Shown here: positions 1 through 10,290 of the stretch, one piece after another | How positions within the stretch are numbered: the stretch's first letter is position 1 | Layout of the letters: each line of letters opens with the position of its first letter | From: Nymphaea colorata | Lineage: Eukaryota; Streptophyta; Magnoliopsida; Nymphaeales; Nymphaeaceae | Direction: 5' to 3' | DNA length: 64,000 bases | Assembly (NCBI RefSeq): GCF_008831285.2 | Contig: NC_045147.1 | Location: 12,651,427 to 12,715,426, forward strand | Notes under the pieces: model-generated | The model's input: only the letters and a program-made list of their open reading frames with translations | The model's database searches: none | Told to the model about the DNA's origin: nothing | Program-made: the position numbers and the translations under genes

Positions 1-1083
1 TTGAAAATAAAGATCGAAGATAATTTGCATTTGCTTCATTTTTCTGCATAGTTTAATAGTTGCAGATTCTAACAAGCATGAATGTGCCTAAAGAGGAGGC
101 AGAGAAAGCAGAAAATGAAGAAGACTAAGACAGCCAAAGAACTAGTGAATGGTGATTCAGTCAAGTTGATACTTTAAGAGATTATCACTTTATATTCCAC
201 CCTGTTGAAATAGTACTTCTTAGTCAGTTACAGTATCTATGACAGATTGACAGTTTATTTTTGTGCCCTGAAATGAAAGTAGCGGGAACGTGATTTAGAT
301 TTCATAAATGAATTTAGGACTTTTAGTTTTGGAAGAATATAAAAAAAGCAAAGGACAGGGACACGGGAAAAGAAACTGCTCCTCTCCGTTCTTGAAGAAG
401 TACGAATCATACGGTTTTCGTATCTCCAGAAGCGAAGACCAGGGAAGGATACAATGACAATAGTCCTCACTCCTCAATGACCCTTTTCACATCATCCCAA
501 CTAATCTAAACTTTCACGATAAGTGAACGAGAGCTATCTGCTAAAGAGGACAACCACAAAGCAAATGAGACAGAGAGCTTGAATGGACCAAACTGCTATT
601 TCTGGAAGGCAATCATTTCAGAGGACAGTTCAACAAAAAAACATTGAAGAACATAGAGAGTGGCAGCAAAATGGAAAGAAATCCATGAGGCGTGCCGATG
701 TAGCAGCTGGGAGTGCCGTTATTTAACGGGAAATAGAATCCTAATTCCTGAACTACTAGAATAGCAAAAGAACAAATTTGCAAAGTGATGCGTCCCAGAG
801 AGAGAAACAGGGAGAGGCCTAGGAACCCTTCTCTAAAAAGGAACCGCCGCCACCAGCAACAGAAAAAACAAACAAGAATGCACTGGACTAAGTGGTGCCA
901 TCATCCCCGTCACTGAAAATTTCTTTTTTCTCCTAAGCCGCGTCCTTGTTTTTGGGGCAATTCCCTCCGGAAAATGAAGCAAACGGAGAATACAACCGTC
1001 GATAACAGAATCACGAAACTTTTCACGACTTTCGCGCAAGAAATAAACGCGGCGGAATGTTGAAAAAAATGGATGCAAAGGAC
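1..1083 (-). other. Presumed part of RopGAP intron 1
   Basis: This AT-rich stretch lies between the RopGAP exon-1 donor and the left edge. I see no continuation of the RhoGAP domain and no other recognisable gene. The short open frames here resemble nothing I know. Confidence 0.4.
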
Positions 1084-1442
1084 CTGGCACTGGGTACCCT
1101 CCAGGGGAGTTCCGGCTCGAACTCGACGGGAAGGCCAAGGAAGCCATTGAAGCGATCAAACGTCACGTGGGCAACGTGCCGGACGTCCGTCGGCCGGCTG
1201 ATGTCCAGTGCAGCGTCCTCCTCCTGCTCGACACTGCAGATCGCCACCGACTTCCTCAGCACCGACACGAGCACCGCCAAGATCGGCAACTCCGCCCTCC
1301 GCACCCGTATCCCACCACCACCGGAAGATGACGGCGGGTCGTCGCCGGAGTGCGGGAGAATGAAGGGTGACCGGGGGTTCGTGAGTTCCTCATCCTCATA
1401 TTCGCCGCCTATGCCGCGTTGCGCCACGTGAACCTCCGCCAT
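1084..1442 (-). CDS. ROP GTPase-activating protein with CRIB motif, first coding exon (gene partial)
   Basis: N-terminal 119 residues plus two bases of a plant RopGAP, which switches off ROP (Rho of plants) GTPases at the plasma membrane. The start is the ATG at 1442-1440, reading MAEVHVAQRG. A hydrophobic segment (LPILAVLVSVLRKS, about residues 52-65) precedes a CRIB motif beginning ISRPTDVRHVAHVTF (residues 81-95) and continuing to FNGFLGLPVEFEPELP. This arrangement is typical of CRIB-RopGAPs, in which a RhoGAP domain follows. The exon ends at 1084 in CCAG followed by a GT donor at 1083-1082. No RhoGAP-domain exon is visible from 1083 down to base 1, so intron 1 is longer than about 1.08 kb and the catalytic part lies off the left edge. 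A RIC effector, which has CRIB but no GAP domain, is the alternative; the sequence after the CRIB favours RopGAP. Confidence 0.85.
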
Positions 1443-1790
1443 GGCCAAGCAACCGAGAGAGAGAGAGAGAGAGCGTGATGCGAGGAAGAAGAAGAAGAAG
1501 GAAGAGAAGAAGAGGGAGGATCCGGTAGTGAGGAAGGGGTTGAGGGTGGAGACAAGCGGGAGTGTGGGCCCGCTGCCATGCTGGTGAGGTCCACACAGGT
1601 TCTGGTCCCCACCTGCTTCTCCTCCGCCCATCGCGCTGCTCTGCAAAACTGGTTCTGGATTTTTGGATCTCCGTACACCCATTTTCCCCAACCCTGATCC
1701 AGATGAATCCCAGGAACACATTATACCTGTCACCTTACCCTCGTCTGTACCGTACTCTCTAAACAAAAAGTAAATGCCTTGCCCTGCCCC

Positions 1791-1829
<39 letters not shown>

Positions 1830-2510
1830 CACGTTCATTGTGCATGTACATCTTTTTTTTATCATACTACTTTTCATCCACAAACAAAAAAAAAACATGC
1901 ATTCATGGATCATAATTAGGAAGTAATCAGCTATTGTACGTCTCAATGCGTCTGGTTCATAGTTCATTAATTATAAAAACTTACACTGAACAAACAATAT
2001 TTGAAAAGGAAGTTTATCAGTGTCGGGTCCCTTCTCGCATCAAAGTCCTTTAAAAAATACGCACATCATCAACACTCAGCGGTTTAATTGGCTGTAAAAA
2101 CTTACACTCAGTAAAAGGAAACATAATTTTTAAATATTAGTTCCTTAATAAATCGATCGAAACAGAGCAGAATGATCCAATATCAGCTGTTTTAGGATCG
2201 TATAACTTTTATATAACGAATACAACACTTTCCATAACAACCCAATTTGTTCATGACAACATGTCTCCAGAGCTTGACAAACAATGCTTCCAAGCGTACC
2301 ATAGTTGGTTGGATTGGCAGCTGGTGAAAGTCTGATTATGGGCGCACTATTTATATGAACTGCAAATGATAGATGTGCGACAATCGAGTTGACAGACGCA
2401 CTATTTCCCATGCACGTCTTGAAACATTCCTAGACACCAGGACGGGCTTCGGCTTCAAGGGAGTAAAAATGGATTGAAACGAAAAAACATGGCACATAAT
2501 TGGATGGCTT

Positions 2511-2650
2511 CCATTAAAGATTATGAGACCAACGACAAGATAAACGAAGCAAAATACTTTCCTTCCTTAAATCTTCTTCCCCATTAAAGATTATGATACC
2601 AACGACAAGATAAACGAAGCAAAATACTTTTCTTCCTTAAATCTCCATCC
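2511..2650. repeat. Tandem duplication, 70-bp unit, two copies
   Basis: The sequence beginning CCATTAAAGATTATGA at 2511 recurs at 2581 with only a few substitutions across the 70-bp unit. The copies are contiguous, so this is a recent local tandem duplication. Confidence 0.9.
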
Positions 2651-3350
2651 CCATCCTTTTCCATGAACTTTTTCATGAATTGGCTCCTCAGTTTATGAAC
2701 ACTTGGGCTTGTGGAATCAAGAGCAAGGCCCACAAACATTTAACTTCAAACAGACAGCCCTTGGCTTATTATAGTAAATACATCTAGTACTTTTGTACTG
2801 GAGGGCTGTGTAGGGTGGTGAATCTCACCATGGCTGATGGGGTTTACTACCAAATACGTTGCTTGTCCCTTCTGCTGCACGAACCCATGGCCCAGCAAAC
2901 ACTGACTCGGTGCGCCTGGTCATGAACTGAAACAAGATCAGTCGGTGGACCCGGTCAGCTCGAGTCGATCTCCGCACTGGGCCAAGGCGGCGAAGACCAA
3001 CATGGTTTTGCCTTACCCTTTGCTAACATGATCAACAAATATCTGGCCATTGTGGCCCACTGACATAGCTATGGAGCACAATAATGTAAGACGCGTTCTT
3101 AAACATATTGTATTTGAAGCTTCAGGTGCATGTTCACTGGCTCGAAGGCTTTGCCAGTGTATTTAGCTGTCTGAATTGGAGCCCTCTGCGGCCTGGGGCC
3201 AAAGCTAACTAGTGGATACATACGCCCAAAAGCTGAAGGCCCGTGAACCCAACTCCTTTTGCTACAAGGAAAATAGATTATTTAAATCCATGATAATGCA
3301 TTCTTCATAAACCAACCATATATAATGAAACCAAGGTCTTCAACTAGACA

Positions 3351-3352
<2 letters not shown>

Positions 3353-3396
<44 letters not shown>
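3353..3396. repeat. (AT)n microsatellite
   Basis: Uninterrupted alternating A and T over about 44 bases. Confidence 0.95.
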
Positions 3397-3399
<3 letters not shown>

Positions 3400-3865
3400 C
3401 AAGTCGTTAAACTTGCAAGTACTTAATTTTGGATGGAAGAAAAGGGCAGGACGGATTCCTTCGGATGATTCCATACCTTTGCTTGATGGGATGGATCATT
3501 GGATCCCCCTCGGGTACCATTGATCTGTTCTGAACGAGGGGCCGAAGATATTAAAAGATATCCAAAAGTTGCACGCCTGGAATCTGACCCGCGCTTTATG
3601 AGCCACGGCCCTTTCTCCATAAGCTCACAGATTACCAAAATGGTCCTTGAGAAGCTCAAGTACTGAAGGACGGTTTTGGAATATCCTTTTAACTAGAAAG
3701 GGTTGCTTAAGGCGCTTTTTGTAATTTTCTTCTTGCATAGATAAACATAGTTTTGGACGCATTTGGCTGTGACGGGGCCATATTTTGGCAGTTATGGTGC
3801 CTCTGCCCCCTCCTAATTTACATGTGGCTTAGAGATTTAAAATCAGCTAAGTAACTTTATGTTAT

Positions 3866-3870
<5 letters not shown>

Positions 3871-3900
<30 letters not shown>
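3871..3900. repeat. (TC)15 microsatellite at the 5' edge of the LINE
   Basis: Perfect TC dinucleotide run. The open frame encoding the reverse transcriptase starts directly after it, so the tract marks the apparent truncation point of the retrotransposon copy. Confidence 0.9.
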
Positions 3901-3904
<4 letters not shown>

Positions 3905-5460
3905 CTATCACGCAACGGTTGTTGGCTTCCTCACACCCCATTCGCTCCCCCACTTACCGTCCTTCTCCACCTTTCAGTATGCTGATGATTTTCTCTTGTT
4001 CGGCAGTACTTCCCGCCAGCAGATTGTGAGAACATGGCTCATCCTTCGGGTTTTTGAACTCATCTCGGGTCTTTCTATCAATTCCGCCAAGTGTCACATT
4101 TCCCTCATTCACGCGGATCCGGTCACGGTACTTCTCGCGGAAGCTTGCTTCGGGTGTAAGGCTACTAGCTTGTCCATGGACTATTTGGGGCTTCAGATTA
4201 CGTTGTCGTCTCCCGCTCCCTCTTTTTGGGATGGGATGGAGCAGAAGCTTACGGATCGCCTTCAGTGTTGGCAGAGAAAGCTGTTTTCTCTCTCAGGTCG
4301 GATTAGTCTGGCTAAGCACTGCCTTGCGTCGGTCCTTCTCCATGCTTTGTTTGTCTTTCGGCCTCCTGTGACTATTTTGCGTAGGTTTGATAAGCTTATT
4401 CGTAAGTTTGTTTGGGATGGTGATCGACCTTCAGATCGCCTTGCGCATTGGGATGTGGTTGTCTTTCCGCGTCTTTTTGGGGGTGCTGGGGTTACCAACC
4501 TTAGTCGGGCTTGCGAGTCTTCCCTGTGTTCTTGGTGGTGGCGGTTAGCAACTGAACATTCTCCCATCACCCAATTCATTAGTTCAAAATTCGACTTCCT
4601 TCCCCTAGCGTCTGACATAGTTCTATCTCTCACACCTCCCCCTCTCACTTTTGGTCTGACATACTTTCTGTCATTCCTCTTTTCATCCGCCTTGCTGACC
4701 TTTCATCGTCCACGTCCCCATCCTGGCCTCTTTCACCTACCTGTGAGTTCACTTTTTCTTCTTGCTATCTAGTCTCCTTTGGTCCTTCTGTCGCGTCACT
4801 CCCCCCCGGTCTCTTTGGTCTCCTGGCCCATCTCCTCGTGCCATTGCTTTTGTCTGGCTTCTTCTGACTGACCATATCAACACGTTTGATCACCTACATC
4901 ACCTTGACATCTTGTCCTTTTTTCTCTAGTGTTCTTACTTCTACTTGGTCTTCCCTTGTTAGTAACCTTCCAAACCCACCATTCATTCATCTTCTCTTCC
5001 TCTTTTGTCATTCCCTCCGCCTGACTGCTTCTTGGGGTCATGTCTGGAGGCTGTGGCTCATTTCAACTTGGTGGCGCATTTGGGTGGAGCGCAACAACAG
5101 AGTCTTCAGGGGCACCTTCTCTTCACCAGATTCTGTGGCTCGTCTTGTGCAAGGGAATATCCAGTTCGCCATTCGGTTAAAGCGCCGCCGCCTGACTGCG
5201 GTTGGGTGACAATGCCGCTTCGTCTTTCCTCTTCTCTCTTATTTTTCTATGCATTGTATTGTATATTTGTTCTTCCTGCTTGTGTTTTTTGCGGTATGTT
5301 TTTTTTTTTTTTGGATTGTTTTTGTATTTAGGGGACCTCTTGTCCCCAAATTTTGTTATATATTCCCATTTTATCGGCTCTCTTTTTCTTTTTCTCTTTC
5401 TCTATATTAAATAGTATCGGCTCTCTTTTTCTTTTTCTCTCTCTCTATATTAAATTGTAA
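3901..5460 (+). mobile_element. 5'-truncated LINE (non-LTR retrotransposon) fragment
   Basis: The reading frame through 3915-4772 carries the reverse transcriptase active-site motif (FQYADDFLLFGS; YADD encoded at 3978-3989) and then the LINE region downstream of it: NSAKCHIS, YLGLQITL, WQRKLFSLSGRISLAKHCL, IRKFVWDGD and GGAGVTNLSRA. A second piece in another frame at about 5000-5200 encodes WRIWVERNNRVFRG, the conserved C-terminal block of plant LINE ORF2. At least one frameshift near 4640 and several stops separate the pieces. Endonuclease and upstream RT blocks are absent, so this is a dead copy truncated just before YADD. The first frame in the region has no ATG and should not be read as a gene. 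The 3' end is estimated from the T-rich tail with a 43-bp duplication (about 5370-5455). Confidence 0.85.
5370..5455. repeat. About 43-bp duplication in the LINE 3' tail
   Basis: The segment running from TATCGGCTCTCTTTTTC to TATATTAAAT occurs twice in a row with small changes, in the T-rich tail after the last LINE coding block. Confidence 0.8.
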
Positions 5461-5622
5461 GATACTTGAATGCGATAAGGAATGAGGTCACCTTTGATTG
5501 TATATAAGGTTGAAAGAAAAACAAAACAAAGAAAAAAATGATGAGACTTTTTATTATATAATCTTAGTCCATGTCTTTTTCACTTCGTTTTCATAACCGA
5601 TGAAAAAGATCAATGGTATCCA

Positions 5623-5659
<37 letters not shown>

Positions 5660-5935
5660 GACCAGGAGAAGCCCCAACCAACCAATTATTTAACTCAAAT
5701 CCAAAAAAGTTGTTTGTTGTTGATGGACTCCACACTTTGGAGCGACTTGCCATTTTTGTTAGGAGAAGACAAGATGGGGGCCTGATCATGAGTGGGGTTT
5801 GGGCCAATTTCTGCAGCCAATAATGAAATGATACTTGGCCACATGGAAACACACAATTGGTGGTCGCCAGCTATGGTTGCCACGTGGAGATTGAGGATTG
5901 GTGCAAATCGGACATGTGTCTAGTCAGGGACAGAG

Positions 5936-6055
5936 CCAAAAATTTTTCATAAGGCAGATCAAATTTTTTTAAATTTTGATTAGGGCCGAAATATCATTTT
6001 GAGGTGGGGCCAGGGCCCATGCGCGCCCGACCTTGGCTTTGCCTTTGTGTTTAGT
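5936..6055. repeat. Dispersed repeat fragment (copy 1 of 3)
   Basis: AT-rich core with GGGCCGAAATATCATTTT, ending in a GC-rich GGCCAGGGCCCATGCG block. Related segments occur at 15003-15182 and 51483-51722. The pattern matches a common plant dispersed repeat of uncertain class. Confidence 0.6.
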
Positions 6056-6425
6056 TCAGCAGACATAAGGGCATTGCGATTCTAATTCTAGACCGGCTCG
6101 GTGTCCCTTTATTCCTGTTAATCAAACTAATCTAACCAGCTGCATAGATAAGTATTTGATGTTTTTAGGGGCTTGAATTTGAAGTAGGGGTGTGGTTGGC
6201 AAGCAGATGGACCAGGGGAGCTTGCCAACCATAAGTCAAGATTTGCTTGGTGCTTACTCAAGCATTTCACATACAAGTAACGTCATAGGCATGACCTATC
6301 ATATTCGTTGCTTCTACATGCACGCATATATTAAATTCTGATTATTGCAGAAAACAAAGTGTCCACATTAATGTTGTTGATATTGGCAGGTATCAGATCG
6401 TAAGATTGGCCATGCAATGTACAAG

Positions 6426-6466
<41 letters not shown>

Positions 6467-7689
6467 ATGTTTTACTTACCAAATGCCTCTCAATGGAACG
6501 GAACTAGATGGTCCAACATCTAAATGTATATGCATGTTTTGGTTCAAAATTTGATTTGATGTACGAAAACTTATGTCTCATAAAATATTTCCATATACTA
6601 ACACGGAAAAACAGATGCAACTACATTAAACTATGTTGTGTTTCAGATTGAAGTGGAACCTTACACTTAGGGCAGCCATTAAGGAAAACTAAAGGGACTG
6701 ATATCAAGTTCATAGCAAAGTTCAAGTTCACACTGTTCATTAAAACTAAAATATTTTTCGAGCATAGAAAAGAAGTAATATTAGAACCATGAATAGAAGC
6801 TGAGGATTAGATGCTCCGGATGCACCATCATTAATATGTACTGAGGAGTGAGGTCACAAGGCTTCCAAACCTGCAATATTATGTAACCTTACTCAGAAGA
6901 TTACATGGTTCTGAACCAGCCAGATGTGTTGCCATGATATAAACAAAACCAGGTCCTCCATAGTCTTGTGGCACGTTTTTGCCTGTCCCATCTCCTATGG
7001 TCTCTTAATGAGGTCCCCAATCTTGGACTCACTTCTGACAACCACTCTTGTTAAATGCCTTGTTCTGTCATAAACTTCCTTCATAATAAGTCGTGCCCTT
7101 GGTGGTGCCGCTGTTTCCCATCATCATTCTTACGCTTAAAAAATTGGAAAGCTTTGGTCCATGATGACCAAATGTTAGACTTCTCTTCATCCATTTTAAT
7201 GGGGAGCTTAAGACTCATTAGCAGCTTCTCCATACTTGTTTATGAAACCTACATTTTGCGAGACCCATGGTAGATTTCACAACTGTGGATGTCAGATCCA
7301 CATGGTGGGTGTGTGTGTTTGATAACCTTAGATCTGAGACCCGAAGCTGATCCGAAATCCACTAGTCATTAATTTGCGAGTTGTCAAGGGACACATGCTG
7401 AGCTACCAGCAAGTTGCCTAGGCTGAGCCCTACGAGCAATATAAATTCCAATGGAATGAAACGGATCTTAGGCTTACGCATTCATTGTTGTCTGTTTTGC
7501 TATTCAGAAAGAATATTCTCGAGATGTGAATCTAGGCCCTCTTCCTCGAACCTAATTTCAGAAAGGTTAAGTTTTTAAATAAATATCGTATCGATACCTT
7601 CAGCAGTCACTTGCAAAAATGGTCTCATGCTAAAAGAAGGGAAAATGTGAAAGCTTTTCCAGCTTTTACTAAAGTTCTATGCAGTTGAT

Positions 7690-7712
7690 GGGGGGGGGGG
7701 GGGGGGGGGGGG
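7690..7712. repeat. Poly-G run of 23
   Basis: Twenty-three consecutive G, followed by TGGTGGTGGTGG. Such runs are rare and error-prone in assemblies. Confidence 0.9.
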
Positions 7713-7791
7713 TGGTGGTGGACGGATCTAACATCATCGAGTACTCAATCTGGCATGTTTTTGTTAGGAAATGGAAGGTTTGGCCTCTACT

Positions 7792-8315
7792 TAGGGGTGA
7801 GCACAAACCTAGTCGAGCCCGAGTTCAGTCAATTTGAGCTTGATTCGACTAATGAAACCTCGATGTCAACTCGGCTTGAGCTCGACAATAGCTCGACGGA
7901 TGCAACTTGAACTCGACTCAGCAGTTACGTGTTGAGCTCGAGCTCGAGCTCGAGCTCGACTCAATTAAGGATCGACAAAGTCATTTGAATAGAATTGACA
8001 TTCATTGTTACATGTTGAGCTTGAGATTGACTCAATTAAGGCTCAACAAACTCGTTTGAATAGAATTGATATTCATGGTTATGTGTTGAGCTTCATGAAC
8101 TTGTAAACTTGTTTCAATATATCGACTTAATTAAGGCTCCACAAAATCGATTAGGGCTCGAGCTCGACTCGAAAGTTACGTGTTGAGTTCGAATTCAACT
8201 CGATTATTTGAATGAATCGACTCGTGAACTCGAGCTCAACTCGTTAAGCAAATAACTCGGTTCGAACTCGTTTATGAGCCGAGCTTTAATGAGTCGAGTT
8301 AATTGTTCACCCCTA
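7792..8315. mobile_element. TIR element with TCGAG-rich tandem interior (non-autonomous, hAT-like ends)
   Basis: The left end TAGGGGTGAGCA and the right end TGTTCACCCCTA are inverted copies with one mismatch. The interior is built from imperfect direct repeats of roughly 70-75 bp that include GAGCTCGACTC and TTTGAATAGAATTGA motifs. There is no coding capacity. TAGGG termini resemble hAT-type transposon ends, but I found no clean 8-bp target duplication. Confidence 0.65.
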
Positions 8316-8647
8316 CCTTCTATTCACTATTCAGCACTTGGTAGTAAAAGTGGATTCTTAATTTATATATCAAGTTATAGAAAAATGGTGAGTGCTGGTT
8401 TTGATATTATGACCAAAATAATGGGCTTTAAACGAAAATATCTCTTCATTATGTCATCTTATATATATATCTATATAAAAGGAATGATGCGCGTGAAGTT
8501 GCATGATTTTGTGTTGTCTCCTCTTAAAAGGTCTGCTAGATTCTTTTTTTTTTTTTTGGTCATCTTCGCACTCGACACCTTTGCTGTGGATTTTTCAATA
8601 ATTGAGATCTTCAGTGCACCTAACTATTGTCTTACTTGTTGGCATTT

Positions 8648-8830
8648 TGGGACCTTCTTTTTCTTCTGTTTCTTCAACTAAAAGAAAAAATAAAGCGATG
8701 GAAGGATCCATTTGCCATTTAATAATATTATCACTTTTAGCATACCCCCTTTGGGACCTCTCACCCACTTCTTTTTCTTTCAATCAAGAAATTTAAAGCG
8801 TTTGGAAGGATCCCTATTCTGCCTTTTAAA
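8648..8830. repeat. Imperfect direct repeat of about 80 bp
   Basis: A block starting TTGGGACCT, with a pyrimidine-rich middle and ending GGAAGGATCC, occurs at 8648-8723 and again at 8751-8830. Confidence 0.65.
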
Positions 8831-10204
8831 ATCGTTTCTTTTTTCAGGGTAGCTTCTTTTGTATCTCTGATCAGCTACTCAGAAGTATAATATCCAAGGA
8901 AGCTGAGTACTTTGGATCTGATAATCGTTCTCCTTGTTTTATCAACGTCTACTATGTATCTATGTATTGTGCAGAACTAGTGAGAGACATAGAAAGGGTT
9001 GGTATGGTTGCTCAGCCCCTGGTTTCATTTCTCTGAGAGGATTCAAATCTGCCGGATGTTGGATAGTTGCTGGATGTTTAAATGTGAAAGCACGACAAAC
9101 CATTGTTAAAAGTACCATGGACCATTGCTACACTATAAACCACCTTCATATCTTATTGATAACTGATTTTAGCGACAGATTTTTCATTTTTAACCATCTA
9201 CCAATATTTGGTGTTACATAAATTTGAACTCCCCATTTCTATGGGGCAAGAGAAAGAGAGAAAACTTTCGAAGCATTATATTATAATTGGTGTTCAGGAA
9301 GGTAGTCTGTCTTACACAATTATGTGAACATTTTACAAAAACATGCTAAATTCATGAGAAGGTAGCAAAAACACGCTCAAGTTTGAATGTGGTCAATTTA
9401 ATTGCAGGAATTACAAAAAAAAAGGTAGTTAAATGAAAGAAATTTAAAATTGAGAATCTATCGTAGTACCGAAAGTTACCTATGTTTTCTTGAAATCTTC
9501 AGTTGCATTTATCAGTGAAAGAAGGGACAGGGAAAAGTGAAATGAATGTTTTGAAAATTATTGACATTGTCCCAAGTGATGAGATTGGAGAGAGGGAGAA
9601 TCTAGGAGAGGGAGAGGGAAACAGATATTTTTTCTGAGTGTATGTAAATTCTTGAAGGTCCTTTGTGACCCAGCAGAAATTTTGGTGACAAAAGGCATTA
9701 GTATACAAATTTAGAGAGCCTCTTCTAGTGCTTCTTTGACAATCTCTCTTCCTAAAGTAAAAACACTCCAAAGCAGCAAACGTTAACCACAATTGCAAAC
9801 TTGTGCCCAACAATTATGAATTGGGAAACATTGTGACATGCGAATATATACTCACCTGCAGTGTCCAAAACAAATATGCCCCAAAATTGTAGATTTGCTA
9901 AAACTAATATACATTAGGCAGCTTCTGAGTTTTGCCAACTTTTATAACCAATATGATCACTCTTTGACCATTTACCTGTTGGAGTTGGCATCCCCCTGCC
10001 AACTACCAGTTTTCAAGCTGCCAACGATGCCTAACTAAGTAGGAACAAGTTGAGAGAGAAAGAGATTAGAGGATATAAGATCAAAGTTAAAGTTGTCATG
10101 CACAACCTCTATATGAGGATGCAGCTGTATCCATATATATATATAGCAAAATTTTTGGCATTACCATGTGATCCCATCTGATTTCCGTAGATTTGCTATT
10201 GATG

Positions 10205-10290
10205 AGGAAGCCCCGAGTGGTGTAGCATAGCTGGTGGGGTTGGTGGGCTGGTGAGAGCCCGATCGCTAGTTCGGGCTGGCTGGTGGGTGT
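10205..10290 (+). mobile_element. Possible tRNA-derived SINE head
   Basis: GTGGTGTAGCATAGCTGG resembles a polymerase III A box, and about 55 bp later CTAGTTCGGGCTGG resembles a B box. It cannot fold as an intact tRNA, so a degenerate SINE is the likeliest reading. I found no tail or target duplication. Confidence 0.3.

Larger units (their letters stand above)
1443..3870. other. Upstream region of RopGAP and intergenic DNA
   Basis: Immediately upstream of the RopGAP start (minus strand) lie (GA)n at 1460-1475 and GAA-rich sequence typical of a plant 5' leader. Farther out are a (TA)n tract at about 1795-1827, a 70-bp tandem duplication at 2511-2650, and (TA)n at 3353-3396. No gene was recognised. 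Confidence 0.5.
5461..7791. other. Intergenic region, no gene recognised
   Basis: Contains (TA)n at about 5626-5656 and 6430-6464, a dispersed-repeat fragment at 5936-6055, a short MITE-like fragment near 7315-7350 with a GTTTGATAACCTTAGATC core, and a run of 23 G at 7690-7712. The short frames show no family I recognise. Confidence 0.5.

Noticed and set aside
1057..1431. 124-codon plus-strand frame over the RopGAP exon
   Set aside because: Antisense of a recognisable CRIB exon.
3996..4772. LINE RT frame as a functional gene
   Set aside because: No ATG start (the frame is open upstream to the (TC)n tract), truncated RT, frameshift near 4640 and no endonuclease.
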